Shown in pieces: positions 31,610 through 39,450 of a stretch of DNA of 45,174 nt (the stretch's first letter is position 1; each line of letters starts with the position of its first letter). The translations under genes were made by a program, and so were the position numbers. Source of the stretch: a virus. Under the pieces are notes generated by a model, which worked only from the letters and a program-made list of their open reading frames with translations, was not told where the DNA came from and ran no database searches. The stretch covers positions 1-45,174 of IMG/VR virus record IMGVR_UViG_3300037136_000085; one strand, 5' to 3'.

Positions 31610-32845
31610 TTATTGAATCCTTATAAAAGATCCGGTTGTATTTATCGCTTGGTAAGCAATTGCAGTGTTTTGAGCAAGAGTCGGTGACGCGCCTACAGTC
31701 ACCGTACCCGTTACGGTCGTAGTGGTTACAGTTCTATTTGAAACATATCTCAATGTCTGCCCTACTCTTGTCGTGCTAGGGAGAGCAATGGTCAAGGCCG
31801 TGATCAAAGTTGTTGAAGTGTCATAAATGGTTTCATCATTTTTAGAAGTGTTGAACGTAGCCGTTGCAGTCGTGTTGCTCGTCATCGTGACAGAGGAGTT
31901 CACAATGGGCGATGTGACTAGACCGTAGTTTGAAAGAGCAGTAGCCACATCTCCGCTTTGTTGAGGAACGGGCGTTGTATTGAAAAATCCAAGACCCTGA
32001 ACGCCTGAAAGATAAGACGTGGAGACAATGGGATTACCTACACCATCAAAAAGACCTACGCCGTTATTACCGGCTCCTGCAATTTGTCCAGTTCCACCGG
32101 AAAATGTGATAGAACGTGATCCACTTATATTCGAATCATTCAAATTAACAACGCCTGCATTTGCAAAAGTCCAATTACCCAGAGCGTCCCACGTTACTGT
32201 GTTTGATGATCCACCAACATAGCCCGAACCGTCTGAATTAAAGCTAATAACGGGGGTACCACCGACCGTATTAGAAATTACAAAAAACTTATCTGAACTA
32301 TTTGGGTTTGTCTGAACAAATTCAATGTACGTTTGACCAGCACTAGATGCACTAACGCCAAGATTGGCTACACCGCTATAGCCATTCAACCATAAATTTT
32401 CTGATTGGATTGTTCCCGCAATATCAGCAAGTACATCTGCGTTAAAAGACCAACCAGCAAATTGCGCATTTCCAGCACTGTCATCCAAAATATTTCCAGA
32501 ACCCGTTACAAGGTCTGACCCGTTACTAGAGTAAATAGTTGGACCAGTTGGTATTGCCCCGAAATATAGCCGACCACCTATGGAGACATTTCCGGTTCCG
32601 TTTGTGATCAAATCGCCTGGCACGGTGAGCGTAGAGCCGTCCCAAGATCCGAATCCGCCAAATGCGCCAGAGTTATTGTATTGAACCGTCCCTGAAGATC
32701 CCCCAGGAGATCCACCTCCACCAGTAGACAAACACGCATTAAGGGGGAGATTAAAAATCCCCGAAGCACATCCCGGACCCCAAGTAACTGGGGGACCAGC
32801 TACAGCAGTCGAACAAAAAAGCAATAGTGCAAATATCTTATTCAT
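31610..32845 (-). CDS. Exported tail-fibre-like protein, 411 aa
   Basis: Signal peptide MNKIFALLLFCSTAVAG. Then a glycine-rich segment (GGGGSPGGSSGTVQYNNSGAFGG), the last part being a motif frequent in phage fibres. The middle holds strand repeats such as WSFNADVLADIAG, NTVTWDALGNWTFANAG, SITFSGGTGQIAGAGN. The C-terminus has TTTVTGTVTVGASPT and ends FIRIQ, as in trimeric fibre tips. It sits far from the tail genes, inside the replication block, and could be a second, exported receptor-binding or decoy fibre. Confidence 0.7.
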   Translation of the reverse strand: MNKIFALLLFCSTAVAGPPVTWGPGCASGIFNLPLNACLSTGGGGSPGGSSGTVQYNNSGAFGGFGSWDGSTLTVPGDLITNGTGNVSIGGRLYFGAIPTGPTIYSSNGSDLVTGSGNILDDSAGNAQFAGWSFNADVLADIAGTIQSENLWLNGYSGVANLGVSASSAGQTYIEFVQTNPNSSDKFFVISNTVGGTPVISFNSDGSGYVGGSSNTVTWDALGNWTFANAGVVNLNDSNISGSRSITFSGGTGQIAGAGNNGVGLFDGVGNPIVSTSYLSGVQGLGFFNTTPVPQQSGDVATALSNYGLVTSPIVNSSVTMTSNTTATATFNTSKNDETIYDTSTTLITALTIALPSTTRVGQTLRYVSNRTVTTTTVTGTVTVGASPTLAQNTAIAYQAINTTGSFIRIQ

Positions 32846-32852
32846 ACGCCCC

Positions 32853-33428
32853 TTATTGGTAGAAATTAATTGTCAAGAATCCGCTAGTAGCATTGGCCGT
32901 AACCGCTCTGATCGAAATCTTAGTCCCGGTAGCAATCAAAGCTGGAATGATTGAAACATTTCCGCCTTGGGGAATATAAATCAAATGTGTGGGACTCGCT
33001 CCGATTCCCAACTCCATCACTTGACCTGAAGTATCTGAGACATCGAAAGAATTAATAACTCCACTTGTAGAAGCCACAAGTTGAGTCCAAGTACTCGTGG
33101 TTACATTAGTAGAAGCATATGCATTATAGACCGAAGCAATGACAGCCTTACCGCCCGTATTAACAGACGCCGATCCACTCCCGCCGGAACCAAGTAAAGT
33201 TACCGGAAAAGGGTTTGTAGAACTGACATCGATATCGGTTCCGTCAACACCAAAGGCGATCTTACGCTTCACGTAATTAGTGACAGGAGTTCCAGCCGCT
33301 CCTGTTTGAATTTGATCGACCGGAACATTGTCCCCGATATCGTTCGAGTGAGGATTGGCTGGTGCTGCGTAAGCCGGTTCGCAGGCCGAAACAAAGGCCA
33401 GAGTCAAAATGAGAATTATATTTTTCAT
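32853..33428 (-). CDS. Exported/lipidated fibre-associated protein, 191 aa
   Basis: N-terminus MKNIILILTLAFVSACEPAYA: VSAC is a good lipobox, and AYA-AP is an alternative signal peptidase I site. The mature part NPFPVTLLGSGGSGSASVNTGG and a jelly-roll-like C-terminus (STWTQLVASTSGVINSFDVS, GQVMELGIG) resemble baseplate or fibre-tip proteins. It precedes the 411-aa fibre-like gene by 7 bases, so the two are probably co-translated. Lipidation would tie the complex to a membrane. Confidence 0.65.
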   Translation of the reverse strand: MKNIILILTLAFVSACEPAYAAPANPHSNDIGDNVPVDQIQTGAAGTPVTNYVKRKIAFGVDGTDIDVSSTNPFPVTLLGSGGSGSASVNTGGKAVIASVYNAYASTNVTTSTWTQLVASTSGVINSFDVSDTSGQVMELGIGASPTHLIYIPQGGNVSIIPALIATGTKISIRAVTANATSGFLTINFYQ

Positions 33429-33461
33429 GAAATCCTTCCTTGAATTTTTAGGTGAGATAAC

Positions 33462-33497
33462 TCCCCCAAGGATAACCCATTTTTAACCCTTGGGGGA
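33462..33497. other. Strong hairpin in the replication operon
   Basis: Perfect 10-bp arms TCCCCCAAGG (33462-33471) and CCTTGGGGGA (33488-33497) with a 16-base loop, in the gap between the 117-aa gene and the exported module. There is no clear T-run on either strand, so it may be an mRNA processing or attenuation element marking the border of the insert. Confidence 0.7.
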
Positions 33498-33514
33498 AGT
33501 CTCTTATTAGACTA

Positions 33515-33868
33515 TCACTTTGTCAGAATAGCCAATACCTTGGGGTAATCTTCAGACTTCAAATCCTTCACTGATTTCACTTTGAATTTCTCAAGAACGG
33601 CCTTAGCCTTTTCTCGCGAATTCTTTTCCGCATAATCGCGGAATGCGTCAATGATATCCGACTGAGTCAGTTCTTTTGGCTTCTCGGTCTTTTCTTCAAA
33701 GCCCAAATCTTCTTCAGGTTCAGGAGCCTTTTCAGCCTTCGGAGCTTTCTTAGGTGCAGCCGCTTGAGCGTGGGACGCGGCATCAGTCAACGCGCCGGTT
33801 GGTTTGGCTACGGCCTTGGCTACTGCGTCTGCAAGTAACCCATCGAGTTCAATAATGAGCCTAATCAT
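33515..33868 (-). CDS. Replication-block protein with C-terminal helical domain, 117 aa
   Basis: A short N-terminal strand (MIRLIIELDGLLADAVAKA), then a disordered Ala/Pro/Lys/Glu linker (AAPKKAPKAEKAPEPEEDLG), then a compact helical domain (SDIIDAFRDYAEKNSREKAKAVLEKF and VKSVKDLKSEDYPKVLAIL, read as short pieces). Comparable proteins sit beside SSB and helicase genes in other phages; the C-terminal helices look like a protein- or DNA-binding module. It lies 10 bases after the helicase gene. Confidence 0.65.
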   Translation of the reverse strand: MIRLIIELDGLLADAVAKAVAKPTGALTDAASHAQAAAPKKAPKAEKAPEPEEDLGFEEKTEKPKELTQSDIIDAFRDYAEKNSREKAKAVLEKFKVKSVKDLKSEDYPKVLAILTK

Positions 33869-33878
33869 AAAATACCTT

Positions 33879-35237
33879 TCATACTAGATTGATTGATTTT
33901 CTCTTCCGTAAGATTGTTTCCAAGACCGTCCTGTCTATGGAATTCTTAAACACCAAATACGAAACCAAAACGTCTCGGTTCTGACCGATACGGTGAGCGC
34001 GATCCGAAGCCTGTTCGTTATTGCCCGGCACCCAATCGAACTCTACAAACACTACTCGGGCTGATCTTGTCAATGTGAAACCCACGCCCGCAGCTTGAAT
34101 ATTGCCAATGAAAAGTTTTGAACCACCTTCCATCTGAAAACCTTTTACCAAATCGTTTCTCTTGTGAGTCGGAGTTTCTCCGGTGATCACAACCGGGTTG
34201 TATTCCGAAAGAGCCCAACTCAATTTGGCAATTACATCCCGGTGGATGGCAAATACTAAGAGGGCCTCGTTTGAATTTTCTAGAATATCTTTTAAGAACT
34301 CGATTGCGAACTTGCATTTGGCTTTCCCTAGTTCCTTTCGATAGGTAGCGGTATGCGGACTATCCAAAGTATGTTTCATGAGATCTTCCGGCGAATACTC
34401 TTTCAGAATGGATTTATCCAAAGCTCCGACAGCCTTTGGCATCTCATCTGACAAAATAATCATCTCTTCCATTTTATCTGGCAATTCCTCTAGCACATCA
34501 CGTTTACGCATCCTAAGCATGAAGTTGGATTTAACTTTCAAACTTAATTCGCTCACATTACTTGCGCCCGTGAAATCCCAACCCCATTGATTTTGGAAAC
34601 CAGCACAATATCTAAGCCCATACTGAAACCGATTCTTGAAATCTATCGTCTCTGGAGCAGCCACAGATAGAACAGGAAAAAGCTCAATAGGTCGGTTAGG
34701 CATGGGTGTGCCTGACATAAATACGCAGCGAGAAGCGCAAGGAAACAGAATATTGAAAAGAGATTTTGTCCTCTTTGCCGTTTCGTTTTTAAATCGGTGC
34801 GCTTCATCTACGATCAATAATACAGGATCTTTACTTTTTGGTTTAAATTTATCAAGCCTATTATCAGGAATTACGGTGAGCCTATGGAAATATTCTTCAT
34901 TCCACTTAAGCATTTCGCTATAGGTATTCTCAACTAAAAACGGGGGGCAAACGTACCAAACATCAAGATGAGCCAAATTTCTGGCGATTAAGGCCGCAAT
35001 GATTGTTTTCCCAAGTCCTGGATCTAGAGCCAAGTAGGAACGATTGCGCTCGAGTGCGAAGCGAATTGCTTCAAACTGAAATAGTTTCGGATGAAGACCT
35101 TTAGGATACCGAATGGCACCAAGCCAGGGTTCCTTAGTGATTGTAGTCTTGCTTGGTTTAATTCTTGCCGACTTATCAGATTGGTCTTTTAGCTTGGTGC
35201 TCATTCGGAGATCTTCAGGGTACTCGAGAGTTGTCAT
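33879..35237 (-). CDS. SNF2-like (SF2) helicase, 452 aa
   Basis: Motif I DPGLGKT at 72-78, motif II DEAH at 144-147, motif III SGTP at 175-178. The second RecA domain has LLVFAIHRDV, KLFIGNIQAAGVGFTLT (motif V) and QASDRAHRIGQ (motif VI). This is the SNF2/SMARCAL1-like arrangement without accessory domains. Phage members are thought to remodel or unwind DNA in replication or recombination. The start at 35237 follows the Gln-rich frame by 4 bases and lacks a clear ribosome site, so translation may depend on coupling. Confidence 0.9.
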   Translation of the reverse strand: MTTLEYPEDLRMSTKLKDQSDKSARIKPSKTTITKEPWLGAIRYPKGLHPKLFQFEAIRFALERNRSYLALDPGLGKTIIAALIARNLAHLDVWYVCPPFLVENTYSEMLKWNEEYFHRLTVIPDNRLDKFKPKSKDPVLLIVDEAHRFKNETAKRTKSLFNILFPCASRCVFMSGTPMPNRPIELFPVLSVAAPETIDFKNRFQYGLRYCAGFQNQWGWDFTGASNVSELSLKVKSNFMLRMRKRDVLEELPDKMEEMIILSDEMPKAVGALDKSILKEYSPEDLMKHTLDSPHTATYRKELGKAKCKFAIEFLKDILENSNEALLVFAIHRDVIAKLSWALSEYNPVVITGETPTHKRNDLVKGFQMEGGSKLFIGNIQAAGVGFTLTRSARVVFVEFDWVPGNNEQASDRAHRIGQNRDVLVSYLVFKNSIDRTVLETILRKRKSINLV

Positions 35238-35241
35238 TTTG

Positions 35242-35696
35242 TTAAGACTTTAAACTGGCCGCATTGAAAGAAGTAGAATTGCTTTGTCCCAAAGAATTGT
35301 AAAAACCCTGCAAAGCTTGTTGCTGGGCCATTCCTTGTTGGGCCATTCCTTGTTGAGCACATTGTTGTTGTAGCCCTGGGGGATTAATCTGACCCGTTAA
35401 TCCCGCAAAAGAATCGGCTACTATTTGTTGTTGTTGGCGCGCTTGTTCAAAGGCTCGTATTGATTCTTGACGCGATACGAGCCTATCTAAAAAGGGCGAA
35501 CGATAATCTCCACTCGGTCCAAAGTATCAATGTGTTCCTTAGGAATTTCTCGAGCAACCAATATTCCCACTTGCTTTTCGTCTTTGGCAAGCAGTACCGA
35601 AGGCAATTTAATGACTTCAGTTTTTCCAATGACTTTACCGTCTTTGTCTTCTTCAGGGTGCAACAAAACTGCGTATTCAAATAATTTAAGTTTCAT
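35242..35696 (-). CDS. Possible -1 frameshift fusion, 151 aa, Gln-rich C-terminus
   Basis: The 69-aa protein starting at 35696 ends ...VRPF-TAG. The last two sense codons with the base before them read C CCT TTT, a canonical X-XXY-YYZ slippery heptamer directly before the stop. After a -1 slip, the ribosome would read 80 further codons: LDRLVSRQESIRAFEQARQQQQ, IVADSFAGLTGQINPPGLQQQ, and an end with GMAQQ repeats, NSLGQSNSTSF, stop TAA at 35242-35244. That frame has no ATG, GTG or TTG before two late Met codons, so it cannot start by itself over most of its length. No downstream stimulatory structure was established. Confidence 0.5.
35487..35696 (-). CDS. Conserved-type small protein, 69 aa (zero frame)
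   Basis: Begins MKLKLFEYAVLLHPEEDKDG, then VIKLPSVLLAKDEKQVGILVAREIP and ends VEIIVRPF. This pattern of a small protein with an AKDE..A..LVAREIP core and an R-P-F end is common in phages beside helicase or DNA-metabolism genes, function unknown. TTGTAAGAGGAAACGACT precedes the ATG, so AGAGGA is the ribosome site. First gene of the leftward replication block; a probable frameshift site overlaps its stop. Confidence 0.8.
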   Translation of the reverse strand: MKLKLFEYAVLLHPEEDKDGKVIGKTEVIKLPSVLLAKDEKQVGILVAREIPKEHIDTLDRVEIIVRPF

Positions 35697-35791
35697 AGTC
35701 GTTTCCTCTTACAACGAGGGTTACCTTGACTTTTAAATAAATACAAATGAAATGGATAAACCTATTTTAACAACTCTTGGAAGGAGAACCA
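35697..35791. promoter_or_regulatory. Divergent control region between left and right blocks
   Basis: This 95-base AT-rich gap separates the leftward replication operon (first ATG 35696) from the rightward HTH gene (ATG 35792). TTGACT at 35730-35735 could be a -35 element of a rightward promoter; no -10 box at good distance is convincing. Both gene starts have their own ribosome sites (AGAGGA left, AAGGAG right). Likely target of the small HTH protein. Confidence 0.5.
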
Positions 35792-35983
35792 ATGCGACTC
35801 AGAACTTGGATTAATAACAACGGCGGGGCCGGTAAAGTAAGCAAGCGCTTAGGCATAACGCGATTCACAATTTACTATTGGCTCAACGGATCAACGGTCC
35901 CACGACCTAGAACCCTTAAGAAATTACTTCGAATGGCGAAGGGCCAATTACAAGTCACGGACTTTTACAAAACTCTCGGTTAA
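35792..35983 (+). CDS. Small HTH DNA-binding protein (Cro-like), 63 aa
   Basis: MRLRTWINNNGGAGKVSKRL is followed by GITRFTIYYWLNGSTVPRP, a helix-turn-helix with the spacing seen in Cro/YdaS-like regulators (helix GKVSKRLGI, turn TR, recognition helix FTIYYWLNG). I used the ATG at 35792 because AAGGAG lies just ahead; a TTG at 35777 would add five residues. Position in the divergent region suggests it represses one or both directions. Confidence 0.75.
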   Translation: MRLRTWINNNGGAGKVSKRLGITRFTIYYWLNGSTVPRPRTLKKLLRMAKGQLQVTDFYKTLG

Positions 35984-36007
35984 CCTTTTTCATACAGGAG
36001 TAACACC

Positions 36008-38164
36008 ATGTTAAAAGAAATGGAGCGTCTTCACGCTCAAGGATTCGCCATTCATTGGCTACACCCAAAATCAAAACGACCGATTGGAACCAAGTGGACC
36101 GAAGGGCCTCGGAAGACTTTAGAAGAACTTCGCGCACAATATCGACCCGGAATGAACATGGGCGTTAGACTGGGTGAAGCATCAGTAGTTAGCGGCAAAT
36201 ATTTAGCCGTGATCGACTGCGATGTGAAAGACCCGGCTTACCTGCAAACAATGAATGACGCCTTAAAAAAGGTGATCAAAGGCTACGGACCCGTAGTCAT
36301 GTCCGGTCGTGGGAACGGATCGATGCATATTTATGCACTTACTTCAACACCAACAAAAACCAAAGTATTGGTGCGAGAAAAGGACAAATGGGAAATCCAA
36401 CTCTTAGGCCAAGGGGCTCAAGTGGTGCTCCCACCTTCAATCCACCCCGATACCGGCAAAGAATATAAGTGGCGAACTGAATGGGTTCACCAGGGCCTAG
36501 CAATGCCCTGCATCGATTTTATCTCTTGCCTAAAAGAGAGCGAAACCGGACAGAGTGCGTCAATTCAAGACTTTACGGCAGAAGAGGTCGATTTACTCTT
36601 TTCGGATCTCGACGAAGGGGCTTATCAGCAATTGGTCAACGGGAAAGGGGTCGAAGATCGATCTGCGGCAATCTTAGGTGTGGCTATCGCCATGTTTAAA
36701 GCCGGATTCACTAAGAACCAAATGCGATCTGAACTCACCAATCCGGCCAATTTCTTAGGGCAAGTGGCTTTCGACCATACTAAGAATCCTAGCCGAAAAC
36801 GTGCAGTTCAATGGGTGGACAAATACGTTCTGCGCCGAGCCGAAGAACTGGCTACTTCAAGTGTTGAATTCGAACGTGAGGTGATTACTGAGACCTTAGA
36901 CGATACGGAGGCTGAAGCTCAAGCGCGCGAGGTCATCCCCGAAACCCAAGAGCTAGTCCGCGCTCAAGTCAACGGCCCCCCGAGGTCCACGGTCAATAAT
37001 ATAATGATCGCCATTAAAAGCGTTCTGGGATCTCGCGTATTTAAATTCGATGAATTTGCCAATAGCGATTCCTATGCCATCGACACACCGTGGGGCGGAA
37101 AGGCTGATGCCCATATTACGGATCTCGACTTTAAACTCATTGGGTCGTGGCTAGATCGGCACTTTAGGTTTGAACCAGCCGAACAGAAAGTCGTAGCTGC
37201 GGTGTGCATCATGGCTAACCAGAATAAATATCATCCCATTAGGGATTACTTAGACGAACTCCATTGGGATGGTGAACCGCGATTAGATACCTGGCTCGAA
37301 GATATTTTCGAAGCCGAAGGCCCTACGGAATACTTACGAGCGGTGTCAAGAAAAACATTGTGCGCAGCGGTAAAGCGGATCTACGAACCTGGATGCAAAG
37401 CCGATTCAATCCTGGTGCTCGAGAATCCAAACCAAGGAATAGGAAAATCGTGGGCTGCACGCATCCTAGCTGGAGACGCTTTCTTCTCTGACAGCTACCT
37501 GGACGTACGCAATAAGGACGCGGCCTTGGGCTTACGCTCCAAATGGATTATCGAAATGGGAGAACTTGCTGCACTGCAAAAGGGAGACCTTGAAACCATG
37601 AAGGCTTTTATCACCACCCAAGCCGACTACATTCGAGCACCATACGGCAGGAAACATGAACTGGTGCCCCGCCAGTGCATCTTCATTGGGACGACCAACG
37701 GCGAGGAGTATCTGAAGGACGAAAGCGGGAATAGACGTTTCTGGCCGGTACGCGTCAATCAATGCAATTTTAAGAAGCTAGAAAAGAACCGAGATCAACT
37801 CTTTGCTGAGGCAAAATTTGCTCTCGATCTGGGTGAGAAACTGTATCTCGAAAGAGGAACTCCCGAGTGGGATCAGGCTCTCGAAATGCAAGATGACAGA
37901 CTCATAAAAGACATCCTTTCAGAGTCAGTTCAGAACCTCCTAGATCACCCGGAATTGAACCTCAAAAATGAGTTCACAATGAGCGATTTTATGGACCAAG
38001 CAAGGCTCTCTTCCTGCAAAGGCATCGAGGATCTGCGTTCCCTCAAAATGGACAAAACGGGACAAAATAGACTGGGTTCTGCTTTTCGAAGCTTAAACTT
38101 CACCAAGCGAAAGCGCAGAGTTGGAAAAAAGACTTTTAGGTTTTGGTCTCAAAATGTTGATTAA
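36008..38164 (+). CDS. PrimPol-VapE replicase (primase/helicase), 718 aa
   Basis: Residues about 10-190 form a bifunctional primase-polymerase-like domain: HWLHPKSKRPIGTKW, VIDCDV with the metal-binding D-x-D, SGRGNGSMHIY, QVVLPPSIHPDTG. Residues about 395-640 form a VapE/VirE-type ATPase: HPIRDYLDELHWDGEPRLD, Walker A near 473-481 (PNQGIGKS), Walker B KWIIEMGEL, sensor VPRQCIFIGTTN and an RRFWPV arginine motif. Such proteins start replication of phages and satellites. AGGAG precedes the ATG. Confidence 0.92.
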   Translation: MLKEMERLHAQGFAIHWLHPKSKRPIGTKWTEGPRKTLEELRAQYRPGMNMGVRLGEASVVSGKYLAVIDCDVKDPAYLQTMNDALKKVIKGYGPVVMSGRGNGSMHIYALTSTPTKTKVLVREKDKWEIQLLGQGAQVVLPPSIHPDTGKEYKWRTEWVHQGLAMPCIDFISCLKESETGQSASIQDFTAEEVDLLFSDLDEGAYQQLVNGKGVEDRSAAILGVAIAMFKAGFTKNQMRSELTNPANFLGQVAFDHTKNPSRKRAVQWVDKYVLRRAEELATSSVEFEREVITETLDDTEAEAQAREVIPETQELVRAQVNGPPRSTVNNIMIAIKSVLGSRVFKFDEFANSDSYAIDTPWGGKADAHITDLDFKLIGSWLDRHFRFEPAEQKVVAAVCIMANQNKYHPIRDYLDELHWDGEPRLDTWLEDIFEAEGPTEYLRAVSRKTLCAAVKRIYEPGCKADSILVLENPNQGIGKSWAARILAGDAFFSDSYLDVRNKDAALGLRSKWIIEMGELAALQKGDLETMKAFITTQADYIRAPYGRKHELVPRQCIFIGTTNGEEYLKDESGNRRFWPVRVNQCNFKKLEKNRDQLFAEAKFALDLGEKLYLERGTPEWDQALEMQDDRLIKDILSESVQNLLDHPELNLKNEFTMSDFMDQARLSSCKGIEDLRSLKMDKTGQNRLGSAFRSLNFTKRKRRVGKKTFRFWSQNVD

Positions 38165-38230
38165 GAGGGAACAGAGGGAACTTTTGGCCTTGATTTTACT
38201 AGATTGTTCCCTTGTTCCCTCTGTTCCCTC
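38165..38230. repeat. 17-bp perfect inverted repeat with GTTCCCT triplet
   Basis: Arms 38165-38181 (GAGGGAACAGAGGGAAC) and 38214-38230 are exact reverse complements separated by 32 bases. The right side carries three consecutive copies of GTTCCCT-type words. It starts right after the TAA of the replicase gene. No U-tract, so an origin element or binding site for the replicase is as likely as a terminator. Confidence 0.85.
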
Positions 38231-38260
38231 TATATCTATACACTCTATAGAACTATAGTA

Positions 38261-38287
38261 TTGACGAATAGGAGACTATATTATACA
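38261..38287 (+). promoter_or_regulatory. Possible promoter for the nuclease gene
   Basis: TTGACG (38261-38266) is followed after 15 bases by TATACA (38282-38287). The spacing is shorter than the optimal 17, so the promoter may be weak or regulated. It lies about 100 bases upstream of the nuclease start in an AT-rich stretch. Confidence 0.35.
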
Positions 38288-38386
38288 GGCAATCGCGTAG
38301 GGTGTATAGGAATTGAATCCCGGAGGACCCCCTGGGAACACGAAAGAATCTTGATCTCAATCGGACACCGAGGCATCCTCAGTTCC

Positions 38387-38737
38387 ATGAGCAAACTTAG
38401 TCGAACAAAAGGTCACAGTTTCGAAAGGTCCACCGCGATTGCCCTGCGCCACATTTTCCCCCAGGCCAAGCGCCAGCTTGAATATCAGATCGACGATTGC
38501 CTGGGAGTCGATATAGCCAATGCGGGGCCTTTCCGAATCCAATGCAAGAAGACCCGGAAGTACGTCTCGATCAACACCATCGAGGAGATCCAGTGCTCCC
38601 CCGAGCTTGGTGATGTCCCGGTGCTCGTGGCGTCTGCGGACCATAAGCCAGCCATGGCTGTTCTGCCGTTTGAGGATTTTGTCAGACTGCTCGAGAAGGC
38701 ATATGGCCTTGTCCCTCTTCCCTCCAAACCCGATTAG
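38387..38737 (+). CDS. PD-(D/E)XK nuclease, Holliday-junction resolvase-like, 116 aa
   Basis: The pattern KGHSFERSTA (Glu), LGVDIANAGPFRIQCKKT (Asp, then Q-x-K) matches the catalytic core of small PD-(D/E)XK resolvases and related phage nucleases. The end (SADHKPAMAVLPFEDFVRLLEK) completes the fold. I used the ATG at 38387 because the longer open frame upstream has an unlikely Cys/Tyr-rich start. It would cut branched DNA during replication or packaging. Confidence 0.8.
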   Translation: MSKLSRTKGHSFERSTAIALRHIFPQAKRQLEYQIDDCLGVDIANAGPFRIQCKKTRKYVSINTIEEIQCSPELGDVPVLVASADHKPAMAVLPFEDFVRLLEKAYGLVPLPSKPD

Positions 38738-39081
38738 ACCCCTGACTACAGGGGGTAGGTTCAACGTAGTGGTGTTGCCTGCGGCCTACCCCTCATTTCC
38801 AGACTAAATCTCAGCCACGAGCCTTCCAGGGCTGTTTACGCACTGTGTCGTGAGAATCCACAAAGTCCTTCAGACGGCAGTAATGCCAATGGGTGGGCGG
38901 GCGGTCGCGTCGGCACCGGCACCCCCTCACTCAACCATTCCCATTGCAATCCAATCATTTCAAATACTTACAACGCACATCAACCATCCCGATTGAGGAA
39001 TGGGAATGATTGGAGAATGTGATGGGGAAAGGGAGTGACAGGGGTTAGGATGGTATAAGCTATTGATTCTATTGGATCCGT

Positions 39082-39100
39082 CCGGTTAAGACATAACCGG
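39082..39100. promoter_or_regulatory. Operator-like palindrome CCGGTTA-N5-TAACCGG
   Basis: Perfect 7-bp arms with a 5-base spacer. The right arm extends to ATAACCGGCAA, which recurs exactly at 39387-39397. A dimeric regulator could bind here, about 370 bases before the first early gene. Confidence 0.5.
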
Positions 39101-39326
39101 CAAGCGGCAATGTGGGCATTTTCATTGGGAGTGTGGGCAAAAGGCTATCAATTATCTATAATGCTGCATAACGCTAACGCTATATGTAAAGCGCTTTAAC
39201 GCTATAGCGCCATAATGGCAAGCCGGATATATGATACACCGCATTGTGTCGGTTTTAACCTACACCAAGCCACAATGACAAAATCCGTCACTTTATGCAT
39301 AATCCCTATTTAATAAATACAACGAC

Positions 39327-39354
39327 TTGCCGTTAATTGTCCTCACTGTATAAA
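39327..39354 (+). promoter_or_regulatory. Putative promoter of the early operon
   Basis: TTGCCG (39327-39332) and TATAAA (39349-39354), separated by 16 bases, fit a sigma-70 type promoter about 90 bases upstream of the ATG at 39451. The -35 overlaps TTGCCGTTA, a variant of the operator half-site, so repression by occlusion is possible. Confidence 0.45.
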
Positions 39355-39371
39355 AGTCATTCAACACATAT

Positions 39372-39396
39372 TGCCTGTTATCGAATATAACCGGCA
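39372..39396. promoter_or_regulatory. Second operator-like palindrome near the early promoter
   Basis: Arms TGCCTGTTAT (39372-39381) and ATAACCGGCA (39387-39396) match at 9 of 10 positions around a 5-base centre. It lies just downstream of the putative promoter, in a position where a bound protein would block elongation. Confidence 0.5.
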
Positions 39397-39450
39397 ACCA
39401 AGCTGGCACCGATGCTGCAATATATCAATGCATAAGGACGGTAACTGAAT

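Larger units (their letters stand above)
38738..39450. promoter_or_regulatory. 713-bp gene-free region with iteron-like words, likely origin/control
   Basis: No credible gene is present. Words present: CCAATCATT (38951-38959) and CATTCCCATT (38936-38945) can both pair with AATGGGAATGATTGG at 38999-39013, giving competing hairpins; GTGTGGGCA-type repeats near 39110-39140; three AACGCTA words and the palindrome AAAGCGCTTT at 39169-39215; and palindromes built on TTGCCGGTTA (see next entries). The left part is GC-rich, the right AT-rich. It lies between replicase/nuclease genes and the early operon, a natural place for an origin. Confidence 0.55.

Noticed and set aside
38204-38386. N-terminal extension of the nuclease (open frame from 38204)
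   Set aside because: Cys/Tyr/Arg-rich and covers promoter-like and repeat sequence; the ATG at 38387 begins the conserved fold.
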